A stretch of 64,000 bases of DNA from Ypsolopha sequella (GCA_934047225.1 OW203989.1:16715977-16779976), one strand, 5' to 3'; shown: positions 28,856 through 39,969, counted from the stretch's first letter. Made by a program: numbers and translations. Notes: generated from the sequence alone by a model not told the origin.

Positions 28856-29185
28856 AATGCACTACAGTTTTAATCGATGTCGAGTAAATGACGCAGGAAA
28901 TGCAACTAAAGGCTTGGAATTCTAAAACGAAGACGTTTGCGGAAGAGTACGGGGTTATAAGTTCTGAGAACTTAAAATGTGTTATTGCATTTTTATACAT
29001 AACATTGCATGCGCTTTCGTTTTTAACTATTCTGCGATGTGAGGCAGTGATGTTTGAAACCCGGAAATGTAAGTTTATAGCTGTATTTTCATATATATAT
29101 ATATATTTAATGTATGTATATATTTAGAGCCCCGGTGTCGTTACCCAAAAATCTTTCACGGCCCGTTTGAGGACCCGCCCCCGAT

Positions 29186-29497
29186 CAATATACACTGTCA
29201 GAAAGCAGGCGTAGACAGCCTGTATATCCCAGTAGAATAATATACACCGACAGAGAGCAGAATAAGACAGACTGTATACCACACTAGAACAATATACACC
29301 GACAGAAAGCAGACGTAGACAGACTGTATATCCCAGTAGAACTATATACACCGACTGAAAGCAGAATAAGACAGACTGTATACCCCACTATAACAATATA
29401 CACCGACAGAAAGCAGAATAAGACAGACGGTATACCCCACTAGAACAATATACACCGACATAAAGCAGACGTAGACAGACTGTATATCCCAATAGAA
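29186..29497 (+). repeat. 52-bp tandem array, six units of two alternating types
   Basis: Units start at 29186, 29238, 29290, 29342, 29394 and 29446, an exact 52-base period. The shared core is ATATACACCGACAGAAAGCA. Type A continues GACGTAGACAGACTGTATAT and type B GAATAAGACAGACTGTATAC. Order is A-B-A-B-B-A. Units abut without spacers. The array directly precedes the decayed LINE at 29560-30545. Confidence 0.92.
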
Positions 29498-29559
29498 GAA
29501 GGAGGAAGAAAAGTTACTTAATATTTATAATACAACAAAGAATGCGACCATCTTATTAA

Positions 29560-30545
29560 AATTGTATAAAACTCGAGGAAAATATTCAATACATAAAGCA
29601 AATGGAAAATTGTCAGAAATAGGGCTCACACCAACAAATATATACACAGATAAAGAAATGAAAAATGCACTTATTAAGAAACCATTACGGACCCACCACA
29701 CCCCTGACAATACCCCTGGTGGTATGGTGGGTCTTTTAAAGTAAAACGATTCCCCTAGCTAATAGTATTGTGTAACTCGATCATTCTCAGTAGATCCATT
29801 GACTAGGTCCATCACAAACATGTGGAGTTTTGGATAGCTAAACAACTACATGGTTAGATAGCTACAAAGGTTCTATAGAAATCTATTGACAGAGAGTTTT
29901 GCTTTAAGTGGCTCAAAACTCAACGAATTTTACCTTCTTTTGAATTATCAATTTTCGCAATCTAATTACAAAATCGCTGTAATTACCAAACAACACGAAA
30001 GAGATATACAGAAAAAGCCGATAGATGGTAAATGCCGACTTTGTTTATCTAAAACCGAGACCATAAATCAGGTTATTTCGGAATATGAAAAACTAGCCGG
30101 CACTTATTACTCAAAAAGACACAACAATATTGTTTAATACATACACTGGGCACTAACTAAGAAATACAACTTTGAAGTTCCACTATGGTGGCACCATCAC
30201 CTGACACAACCTCAAGTTGTCGAAAATGAGACGAAAGAAAAATTATGTGAGATATACATATCCAAACCGATGTCATAGTAGTTCACAACAGACCGGATGT
30301 TGTATTAATAGACAAAGTTCAAAACAAAACAGACATAACGGTACCTTCAGATTACATTGTTGAAACTAAAGAAATAGAAAAATTAAGCAAATATTACCTA
30401 CTTAAAGCTGAAATAAAAAGATTGTGGAAAACTTCGAACTATCGAAACAGCGACATGTTATATGCTAAATTATACTTACACATGATACAAAAACAAGCTG
30501 CCATTCACACATCCACAATAGTTTCAAAAATTTTAGGGAATTCTG
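29560..30545 (+). pseudogene. Decayed non-LTR retrotransposon 3' ORF with restriction-like endonuclease motif
   Basis: In shifting frames I read KCRLCLSKTETINQVISEYE (a degenerate CCHC motif), LAGTYYSKRHNNIV then a stop, YIHWALTKKYNFEVPLWW, then VVHNRPDVVLIDKVQNKTDI, IEKLSKYYLLKAEIKRLW and MIQKQAAIHTSTIVSKILG. The order CCHC, HW.L..KY, RPD(V/I)V.ID, EIKRLW is that of non-LTR elements carrying a restriction-like endonuclease (RPD..D) at the C-terminus. Several stops and frameshifts show it is dead. The reverse transcriptase itself is not present. Confidence 0.7.
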
Positions 30546-30981
30546 TTTTTGCCAACGGGGACCCGCTCCTTTTTCCATATAAGGGTCTTGGGGCGGGAAG
30601 TTCGCGAAGACAAAACCGATCCCTAGATCGAGTAAAAGGTGCACAAATCCATAATATAATATTTTCCTGACTGTTCCAGAAATTGGCTAACGTAAATTTA
30701 GGTGCGCGACTGACTTGCACTTGACTGGTATTTTTATAAAATTGGACCTTGTCATGTCATTTTAAATAATTGCATTCAATATGTTTCGTTACATTATATT
30801 TCTTAAATTGCACCCGTCAAAAGCAGATTGTAAATAATACTAAAGGTACAAGTGTAGATTCAAAGAGATAGCTGGTATATAAAATCATTAGTAATGTTTG
30901 ATATCATAGAGTCCCCCGTCGGTCGTTGGCTAGGAGAAAAGATTTTTCAAAAGGCAAGAGAAAATTACTGCTATACAAAAA

Positions 30982-31793
30982 ACCGGCCAAGTGCGAGTCA
31001 GACTCGCGTACCTAGGGTTCCGTATTGTGGATGATAAATTTAATTTTATCATTTTTTTTTCGTGAATTTCACAACCGCTTCATTTTTCCTGTAATCTTTA
31101 CGTAAACACATATTACCATTTTTTTCATATTTTTTGGTCCACCAGTTTTGGAGATAAGGGGGTTTTTTAAAGATTTCTCGAAACTAGTGCCAGTAAGTAT
31201 AGTAAAAGTATATATTTTTAAAATCGGATTTTTTTATACCTACAATTTGATATCCATATTGTATTTTTATAAAATATATTTTTCATTTATTTTACTTCTT
31301 TTTTTATATTTATCATTAGCCCTGAATTTTTTTTTAATCACTATAGTTTTCCTGTAATTGGCCAGTTATGATCTATAATATACATTTTTACATATTTTTC
31401 GGTTTACCAGTTTCGGAGATAAGGGGGGGGGGGACATACATATTTCTTGGGTTTTTTTAAAGATTTCTCGAAACCAGTGTCAGTAAATATATTAAAAGTA
31501 TATATTTTTAGAATCAACTTTTTAATACCTACAATTTGATACCATGTTGTATTTTTAGGCTAATATATTTTTTTTCTCACTTTTGTTTTGGAAATATTTT
31601 GAACAATTTAAAAATTTTCATATTTTTTTTACACCCTCATATGTGGGAAAATAATGCTATTTTTGTGTCAAATTTCATGTATTTATCTTTAACGGTGCTA
31701 AAGTTATGAGGCTGTGACATACGGACGGACGGACAACGGAGTCTCACCATAAAGGTTCCTTTTACCTTTTAGGTACTACGGAACCCTAAAAAA
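30982..31793 (+). repeat. Lepidopteran dispersed repeat, long copy 4
   Basis: Head ACCGGCCAAGTGCGAGTCAG; internal CACCAGTTTTGGAGATAAGG occurs twice in diverged form; tail ACGGACGGACGGACAACGGA and TACTACGGAACCCTAAAAA. At about 810 bases it is a long subtype, shared with 47190-47954. Confidence 0.85.
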
Positions 31794-32796
31794 GCCATTT
31801 CTATACCGACAACATAAACGTTTTATGCGTTACCAGCCAAAATCAATATTAGGATGTAGTTCTCAGTTTGAACTAGGTCTTAGTATCTAGTCACTTCCTG
31901 TAGAATATATTAGTTTGGATTTAGAAAACGTTACGTAAAGGATTGTAAAAGACGTTTTCTCTATTCTGTTAGAACAGGTATTATTTTAGCAGGGTACTAC
32001 CTAACCGATTGATTTGAAATTAAATGATTTCCAGTTTTGCGTAGGTATACCTTTGTATGCTTCAAAAATAGGTACATCATTTATAAAAACACTAGTTCCC
32101 ACAGAAAGTTTCCTTGTGTAGTGTAAACTAGGCTCCACCCAAAACATATTTAAATTTAGACGTTAATTTACAGTTTCAACCAGCTTATATAGCTATATTT
32201 AGATATAAAGATAATAAAACATCATAGAAACCTACTTATTTATAGTGGAGTATTTATAGCCATACACCAATATTTTCGTCATTAAAGCATGAAACTTGGC
32301 ATACTTGTTACTTAGGTGTACTGGAGTAGAAAACGCCCGGGATACAGCGGGTAACACTCTGCTGGGGGGGGCTAGAGGGGGGGGAAGTTTCCTTACGCTG
32401 CGCCCTCTTTTGAGCCTCATATCTGCTCATTTATACCTATTAGGGCAAGTGTGGTATCATTTTCAGATAAATAAAGGATGGCCAATCATTTTCTGGTATA
32501 TAAAAAACACCTCTACATAGAAAAAAAAGAAATACGACGCAAAATATGAAATATTATTAACAAAAAAAAATTTAGAAATGTCGATAAATTTCAAATTAGT
32601 AAAGATATCGACATAAAAAAAATATATTTAGAAAGCCACATTCATCCAAATTCCAACAATATAAATTTTATTGGAGTGATTTATGAAAAAATGTGAAAAA
32701 AATAAAATTAACACAGCGCGGCAGAGCAACGCACTTACTTTTCTTGGAAAAGTATTGACAACAAAAACTACTTTTATAGTCGGTAGGTTACCGTTG

Positions 32797-33960
32797 CTAG
32801 TCAAAATAGTGTTTTTTAAAAGAAGACATATTTTTGGTTAAACCTTGTGTATAGTACACGTATGTATGTATATGTAGTACGTACATATTTTTTATTTCAC
32901 ATAACTCAGCGCACTTTAGTTGCCGCTGAAAACATTTGCACCTGGCGCCGCAGTTCTTTTTGCATCTGCACCTGATCATTTCCATGCAAGCATCGGCAGC
33001 TCCTGGCAAGTCTATCCATGTAGTTTGCCAGCTGTCATCGATTTTGGTCCATCCCCAATTAGATGGACTAGGAAGATTTTGAATCGGTGACATCTGACCC
33101 CATACATGGACTGCTTGAAACACTACTCGCAGGAAATGCTGGTGCAGAGCTCCTTTTGTGGGTAGTATGTTTTCCAGCTGGCCGTCTTTTTTTGTAAAAA
33201 GGTGCTTTCGGCATTCATCTACACACGAGAATGAGCTAGATCTAAAACAAAACAAAAACATTTACCTGTCATACAAAATAACAACAAATTTTTCTATTAT
33301 TGCCATCGCATCGCAAATTCTCTCATCAAAAGCTGTCATAAAGCCTTCTGTAGCATCAGGAAAAGCATTCCAGGCTTCGAATGCACTCTTCTTTCCTTTG
33401 TCGTTAAAAGAAGAGACTGTATCATAACCTGTAAAGGCGTTGATGGAACAGAGGCAGAACTTTTGCTTTTTGTGGCCCTGTAAAAGAAAATATTTTTTAC
33501 ATTATCTAAACACGTCACGTAGATAAATAAAATCATAATAATATAATTGTTACCTAGAGTATTTGCTATTTCATGACAACAAAGGTACTGGTGGTGTTTC
33601 CCAGTACCTACGGGTACCCATAGCTCGGCTGGCTGAGGTAATCGTTGCACACTTGCGATTGCCAGCACCACTACATCGGTATCTACAGTGCGAATCATAA
33701 TCCGTGTAAAACCCTGGCTTACTGCGTCAGCCACATGTACCATCATTCTTGTGTCCGCCTCTTCATGGTTACATGGCGCTAATCTTTGTGTGTCGCGAGT
33801 ACTTTTAGATAAGATATTGGGTCCATCTGTAGCATAAACGTCATTCCTTTCATCAGTCATAAGAAAAACAATAGAGTAAATGAAATAACTCTTCCTTGTT
33901 AGTATTGTCTCTCAGAAAGTTTGCCCAACCTTTGGGTATTCTTGTGGTTGCAGTCACCCA
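32797..33960 (-). pseudogene. Palindrome left-arm copy of the same gene, broken
   Basis: This mirrors the right arm: a KGWANFLRDNTN segment near 33920-33875, an open frame 33860-33336 with CNHEEADTRMMVHVADAV and VDTDVVVLAIASVQ, and the third-exon region 33261-32797 with SSSFSCVDECRKHLFTKKDG and the cysteine-rich tail CRCKKNCGARCKCFQ. The 33336-33860 frame reads past an intron with intact borders (donor gtaaca, acceptor cttttacag). The second exon carries the same frame-breaking extra bases as the right arm (33436-33446) but keeps eight bases at 33219-33226 that the right arm lost. About 3% of residues differ between the copies (for example AEL versus DEL). The N-terminal part of the parent gene is absent in both. 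Confidence 0.65.
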
Positions 33961-34106
33961 TGTTCTCAGGCCCCTGCCACGTTTCTCCCTGGTTAAATTT
34001 TTCAAGCTTTCACTGTTATACGTGTCTCAGCGTGTAGCAGAGAGTTAACCAAGGTATCGCGTATAGATATCGTCTGGGACACGTATAACAGCGAAAGCAA
34101 GCAAAC

Positions 34107-35244
34107 GGGTGACTGCAATCACAAGAATATCCAAAGGTTGGGCAAACTTTTTGAGAGACAATACTAACAAGGAAAAGTTGTTTCATTTACTCTCTATTTT
34201 TTTCTTATGACTGATGAAAGGAAAGACGTTTATGTCACAGATGGACCCGATGTCTTATCGAAAAGTACTCGCGACACACAAAGATTAGCACCGTGTAACC
34301 ATGAAGAGGCGGACACAAGAATGATGGTAAATGTGGCTGACACAGTAAGCCAGGGTTTTACACGGATTATGATTCGCACTGTAGATACCGATGTCGTGGT
34401 GCTGGCAATCGCAAGTGTGCAACAATTACCTCAGCCAGACGAGCTATGGGTACCCGTAGGTACTGGGAAACACCACCAGTACCTTTGTTGTCATGAAATA
34501 GCAAATACTCTAGGTAACAATTATATTATTATGATTTTATTTATCTACGTGACGTGCTTAGATAATGTAAAAAATATTTTCTTTTACAGGGCCACAAAAA
34601 GCAAAAGTTCTGCCTCTGTTCCATCAACGCCTTTACAGGTTATGATACAGTCTCTTCTTTTAACGACAAAGGAAAGAAGAGTGCATTCAAAGCCTGGAAT
34701 GCTTTTCCTGATGCTACAGAAGGCTTTATGACAGCTTTTGATGAGAGAATTTGCGATGCGATGGCAATAATAGAAAATTTTGTTGTTATTTTGTATGACA
34801 GGTAAATGTTTTTGTTTTGTTTTAGATCTAGCTCATTCTCGTGAATGCCGAAAGCACCTTTTTACAAAAAAAGACGACCAGCTGGAAAACATACTACCCA
34901 CAAAAGGAGCTCTGCACCAGCATTTCCTGCGAGCAGTGTTTCAAGCAGTCCATGTATGGGGTCAGATGTCACCGACTCAAAATCTTCCTAGTCCATCTAA
35001 TTGGGGATGGACCAAAATCGATGACAGCTGGCAAACTACATGGATAGACTTGCCAGTAGCTGCCGATGCTTGCATGGAAATGATCAGGTGCAGATGCAAA
35101 AAGAACTGCGGCGCCAGGTGCAAATGTTTTCAGCGGCAACTAAAGTGCGCTGAGTTATGTGAAATAAAAAATATGTACGTACTACATATACATACATACG
35201 TGTACTATACACAAGGTTTAACCAAAAATATGTCTTCTTTTTAA
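34107..35244 (+). pseudogene. Palindrome right-arm copy: FEN/PIN-like motifs plus CXC tail, broken
   Basis: Segments in order: TAITRISKGWANFLRDNTNK (34107-34185), then a frame break and an open frame from ATG 34207 to 34513 with CNHEEADTRMMVNVADT and VDTDVVVLAIASVQ, ending CCHEIANTLG at a donor (gtaaca). The second exon runs 34590-34801 (acceptor cttttacag) with VLPLFH and, in another frame, AFTGYDTVSSFNDKGKKSAF and ERICDAMAIIENFVVILYD. The third, from 34826, includes CRKHLFTKKDDQLENILP, VFQAVHVWGQ, SPSNWGWTKIDD and MIRCRCKKNCGARCKCFQRQ with LKCAELCE. The acidic EEAD, DTDVV and TG.DT motifs resemble FEN/PIN nuclease active sites (inference); the CxC..C..CxC tail resembles tesmin/TSO1 CXC. Lesions: about four extra bases near 34625 (shared with the left arm), and an 8-base deletion near 34841 (only here). 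Confidence 0.65.
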
Positions 35245-35839
35245 AAACACTATTTTGACTAGCAACGGTAACCTACCGACTATAAAAGTAGTTTTTGTTG
35301 TCAATATTTTTCCAAGAAAAGTAAGTGCGTTGCTCTGCCGCGCTGTGTTAATTTTATTTTTTTCACATTTTTTCATAAATCATTCCAATAAAATTTATAT
35401 TGTTGGAATTTGGATGAATATGGCTTTCTAAATATATTTTTTTTATGTCGATATCTTTACTAATTTGAAATTTATCGACATTTCAAAATTTTTTTTTGTT
35501 AATAATATTTCATATTTTGCGTCGTATTTCTTTTTTTTTCTATGTAGAGGTGTTTTTTATATACCAGAAAATGATTGGCCATCCTTTATTTATCTGAAAA
35601 TGACACCACACTTGCCCTAATAGGTATAAATGAGCAGATATGAGGCTCAAAAGAGGGCGCAGCGTAAGGAAACTTCCCCCCCCTCTAGCCCCCCCCAGCA
35701 GAGTGTTACCCGCTGTATCCCGGGCGTTTTCTACTCCAGTACATCTAAGTAATAAGTATGCCAAGTTTCATGCTTTAATGACGAAAATATTGGTTCCCAT
35801 ACATTGGGTTGCTATAAATCTTCCACTATTAGTATTAGT

Positions 35840-35945
35840 ATGAACGATTGTGCGTTGCATTAGAGAGAGTTTGTATGAGTGTGTGTTGTGTGTGAGTGTG
35901 TAGTGTATCTATGTGTGAAACGTGTGAGTGTGAGTGAAGTGTAAA
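35840..35945. repeat. GT-rich low-complexity tract
   Basis: An imperfect TGTG/GAGTG run (GAGTGTGTGTTGTGTGTGAG) just outside the palindrome's right end. Confidence 0.7.
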
Positions 35946-37634
35946 AATTCCTTCAATTTATGACTTATGATGTAATTATATTGTAATGAATGATTTATTA
36001 ACGTTGACTATAACACAGGATATAAGGAAAGAAGAGTTTTAATTTTAGGCAAAGTAGAGTCAAAAATTTGGTATAATCAAATGTTCCACATCATCGTCAT
36101 TCAGTTTTTGTAGCCAATTAAGTGTTACACGTTTAATTTGATGGTTGTTCAAATGTTTAAGGACATTAAAAAAAAATGTATGATAGTGTCTTTGGTGCAA
36201 TGTTATAAAAGTTCCTACGAGCAAATTCACTGGTTACGAAGGGAACAGGACAGCGTTGAACAAATTTCTTAGTGACAGGAATGTTATGTATGTAATATGT
36301 GCGTGTTCTTGAACTAACCTTTTCTTGAACCATTCAATATTTTTTGTATGTCTCGTTCTTAAATGTTGATTCAACAAAAAATACTTTGCCTGTCTCTCTT
36401 GTCTAACTCGAACGAAGTCTCTGTTTACTGCAAGATCAACTTGGAATGCTCAGTACACTATATCGGTCAGAAATATGCCCTAGCCTTCGGCCTTGCCGGA
36501 GACACTGTTTTCAACATTTTTAAACCAGACCGTCAAAATACCGTTTTGGCCGGAAACATTGCCTTCAGTTTATTGAAGGGCCCAAACAATTGTTTCGATT
36601 ATTTTTTTTCTCCGGGTACTTTGTGTAATACAAAATACAAATACAAAATACAAAAATATTTATTTCAGATACATGGGTTAACACATATAACTTAAATTTT
36701 AGTGGCTACTAGACGATGGGTACCTAGTCTGTTTCGTGGGTGCCGGTAAATAGTTTTGATAAATAGTTATTTAAACATTGTGACAGCTGTGCGTTAAAAA
36801 ACTTAAATAAACTAATCTTAAATCTAAGGACTCAATGGCACAGTTTTTAGATAGATTTCAATTTATTGAATATTATTTCGGTTGAAGACTGTGTTTACGA
36901 TATATTTAAATCTATTTAGAGTTTCAGGATTTTGGTCGGAGACGCGCTTGACTTTCGACCTCCCCGATGACACTGTTTACTATTGGATAACATTAGACCT
37001 TTTGAATACTACTTTTACAACAATAAAAAACGCGGCTCGGCCTTCGGCCTCTCAGTGTATCCACTGTTACTAGATTTTCAAATCAGAGCTTTAGACAACA
37101 ATCTCCAAGCTGCGCGCAAAAGCTTATTTACCAATAAAATATAGGATTCAATGAGTTCGTCTCCTACATGAAGAGTTTTATGAAAATCAATTGCGTTTTC
37201 AAATAAATTTATGTTTTCGATATCTCAAAAAATTATGAAGTTATCGGCATGTATCGTGACATCATCAGACACGATTTCATAATAAAAAGTGATAAATATC
37301 GCTATTGCTAAGTTCGAAAATAACAGGTAATTTTCAAATATTCAAAAATTTCTTTTGCATTAACTTATTATAAAACTATTTCAAAACTTATATATAACTA
37401 AAAGGCATTGTAGAGTTATCTTTAATTAAACCAACTAATAAACTAATACCTACTACCATACTGAACAACTACCCACAGGAAAATAGCGCGCATGTGAAAA
37501 AAAAAACACTTTTTCTCACCTATTTTGAAAATTTACTGTGAATTTTATTTGGGTAGTTACATAATTTTTTCATTTGTACGGTTATGTTTCTTTTTGAGAA
37601 AGTTAAGTATAATCAGTAAAACATCTGGTTTTAT
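35946..37634. other. Gene-free stretch
   Basis: AT-rich. It includes an A-rich retroposon-like tail at 36627-36690 (ATACAAAATACAAAAATATT) of the kind found in insect short retroelements. Nothing else is recognised. Confidence 0.4.
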
Positions 37635-37965
37635 TTAAGAGCGGTTTCGCAGAATTCGCAGCCTATTTGTTAAAAGCCCGCCTTTTTCTAATTTATTAAC
37701 AAAACCTTATTACCGATGTATTGTGTATGTTGCCATCGCAAAGTTTCCATTAGTTTCTGTAAATTAGGACTTGAAAAATTTTGAATTTAAAATGTTTTGA
37801 AATTCTGATTTACAGAAGCCAATAGAAACTTTACAGCATACACAATACATAGGTAATATTTTGTTGAATAACTATTGAGTGAATTTTGAATTTAAGTGTT
37901 CTGTTTCGAATATGTAATTAGAAAAAGGCGGGTTTTTGACAATCCGGCTGCGTAACCGCTCTTAA
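37635..37965. mobile_element. TTAA-ended MITE (TTAAGAGCGGTT family), copy 1
   Basis: Starts TTAAGAGCGGTTTCGCAG and ends GCGTAACCGCTCTTAA. Internal AAAGCCCGCCTTTTTCTAAT and ATCGCAAAGTTTCCATTAGT are mirrored in the right arm. Further copies lie at 45425-45786 and 50929-51288. The right TTAA is shared with the next element. Confidence 0.9.
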
Positions 37966-38398
37966 GGGGCTCCACAATGCTAAACATCAGTTTAGCATTG
38001 GATTCAGTTCCGTCAATGTAGATGGCAAAAATTTGAAAAAAATATGGTGTGTTTTTTGACTCAAGACAATTATTAATTACACTTTATAAATAAACATACT
38101 TTCAATCTTCTTTTTTTTACAATACTTTCAAAAAAGCATGAATATCACGAAAAAAGCGATTCAGTTTCCATATTTCAAAACCGATTGGAACAAAACTAAC
38201 ACACGCAGATACTTACTAGAAAAAACCATCTTTATTACATAAATAATTTATAGTTAATGTCCTAATGTAGCCGCGATTTCAAAGTAACTGAAGTTTTTTA
38301 TACGCGGTGTCTGATTAGAGCAGGATAGATAGTTAAAAAATGAAAGTGTCAAAGCAGGACTGAATTTTAGCATTGTGCAGCCCCTTAAACAAACCTGT
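37962..38398 (+). mobile_element. TTAA-ended element (TTAAGGGGCT family), copy 1
   Basis: Starts TTAAGGGGCTCCACAATGCT and ends AGCATTGTGCAGCCCCTTAA. It abuts the previous element exactly at TTAA. Full inverted copy at 51495-51909, parts at 46948-47122 and 26001-26150. No ORF. Confidence 0.9.
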
Positions 38399-39256
38399 CT
38401 ATTTACACCCAATAGTCTCAAATGAAGAAGTAATCAATACTATTGCAAATTATATATAGACCGAAATATGTCAATCCGTCTCGGTCTAATAGTCACAATC
38501 ACTATACATACAGTCAACGCCATGTCATGGTATCTTGTGACGCTGGCGTAATGTTCAAATTCGGGCAAAAAGGTATAACTTTAGGGTTAGGTGTGACCAA
38601 CTGTACAAATACAGTAGTTTCCGTCATGAGGGCTGGGGTCAGGTTTCCTGTCGCTCTCACAATCACCCGCACAAACAAACTCATTATGTTGATAACACAA
38701 AAACGTTGCGATTGTATTTTGTATGGGTACTTATTTATCTATAGCGCTTGGGAAGCTGGAAGTATTGCAACGTGAAATACTAGAACATTCCTACTCGAAT
38801 TATAATGTGTCCTATTGAATACCTATAGCCAATGGCACTTGTCATTTCGAATATTTAAAAAATGTAATAGTAGATACGTAACTATGCATAACCAATACCG
38901 TGTGTAAAGTTAATAATAAAAACCTTCAATGTAACAAAAAAATAAGTAAATTATCTAGTTTATCTTGGGTTCTCCGTGTAATTCAGTGTTTATATTGTTG
39001 TTCTATCCTGCTCGTTGTCAGGTTTCGACTCCAGCATTACCGTCGCCAAATTAGCAGCTCGAAGTTTGTCGGTACAAATATCCACGGAAACGACATTGAA
39101 ATAAGGTTTATATCAGCGCGCAATGTATTGTGGCTGTTACGACGCTCGCTGCGTCCTTGATAGGGCGAAATAAGAGAAAATTGAATTGTTGGATTGAATA
39201 ATCCTATGTTATGTTTATAGCTATCAGGTTTATCTATTTATTAAAGCATACATGAA
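38399..39256. other. Gene-free stretch
   Basis: A 110-codon open frame at 38443-38775 has no recognisable domain, signal peptide or splice context and is not called as a gene. Nothing else is seen. Confidence 0.4.
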
Positions 39257-39481
39257 TTAAATCGACCAAGCCGCATAGGAGCAGTAAGGAATTCAAGCCA
39301 AAAACCAACATTCGGTTGGATTTTTTTTTTCATATAAAAGTTTTGTTGGTATAAAAAAGAAATATGTTGCATACATTGTGATAGAGTTGATAATTCATAT
39401 TTTTTTTTCAATATTTTTGGTTCGGCCATAAACGAGGAGTAGGCTTTAGAAAGTACTCTTTGACGATACCAAGCCTCTTAA
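39257..39481 (+). repeat. TTAA-bounded 225-bp repeat, copy A
   Basis: Contains AAGCCGCATAGGAGCAGTAA, GGAATTCAAGCCAAAAAC and AAACGAGGAGTAGGCTTTAG, ending CCTCTTAA. A direct copy follows at 39743-39969. Confidence 0.85.
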
Positions 39482-39742
39482 TAGCAAATAAACGGTCATT
39501 TAAAGTAGTTTGAACCATGTTAGCAATTTAGTAATGTAGGTTTAATAAGACAAGCTAATTAATGTTCCGTTGCTAAAAGCTTCTATTTTAAATTTATTGC
39601 CTTACCTTCTTAGAGATATTTCGTTAAATAATCGATCAATGTCAATTACTTAATAATGAGAGCAATCTTAATGCCTATACTGAAACACGTTACAAGTTTT
39701 CATGTCGTAGTTTGGGTATCGAAAGTTTATGCCAAGGCATGC

Positions 39743-39969
39743 TTAAAACGGTCAAGCCGCTGAGGAGCAGTAGGGAATTCAAGCCAAAAAACACCATTCG
39801 GTTGAAATTTTATTTTCCTATAGAAGTTTTGGTGGTATGAAAAAGAAAAATGTTGCATATGTTGTCTTAGATTTGATAACTCATAATATATTTTTCAATA
39901 TTTTTGGTTTTGCCATAAACGAGGAGTAGGCTTCAGAAAGTACCCATTTGGCGATACTAGGCCCCTTAA
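39743..39969 (+). repeat. TTAA-bounded 227-bp repeat, copy B
   Basis: AAGCCGCTGAGGAGCAGTAG, GGAATTCAAGCCAAAAAAC and AAACGAGGAGTAGGCTTCAG, ending GGCCCCTTAA. It differs from copy A at many sites, so the pair is not recent. Confidence 0.85.

Larger units (their letters stand above)
32245..35830. mobile_element. 3.6-kb palindrome with two head-to-head copies of one gene
   Basis: The left arm (32245 to about 34025) and right arm (about 34055-35830) are complements at roughly 95-98% by eye. Outer ends are AGTGGAGTATTTATAG and its near complement CTATAAATCTTCCACT. The centre is a short asymmetric region around 34030-34080, flanked by paired CTGTTATACGTGTC/GACACGTATAACAG. Beyond the outer ends the flanks are unrelated, and no clear target duplication longer than two bases is visible. 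Each arm carries the degraded gene described separately. Because both outer ends are the gene's 3' side, this is a double-3'-end structure rather than an ordinary transposon. Confidence 0.85.

Noticed and set aside
28888..29127. Open frame upstream of yellow gene 1 as a divergent gene
   Set aside because: No family resemblance and it ends in an AT microsatellite; treated as chance.
29186..29497. CRISPR-like array
   Set aside because: Units abut with no unique spacers and the genome is eukaryotic; it is a plain tandem repeat.
33336..33860. Taking the 174-codon frames in the palindrome as whole proteins
   Set aside because: The last third reads through an intron with intact borders and into the wrong frame; the conserved continuation lies in other frames.
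32245..35830. Palindrome as a pure assembly artefact
   Set aside because: The arms differ by substitutions and private indels and both stop at the same terminal repeat with different flanks; this argues for a real structure, although only long reads can settle it.
38443..38775. 110-codon open frame on the plus strand
   Set aside because: Non-canonical composition, no family resemblance, no splice or signal context.
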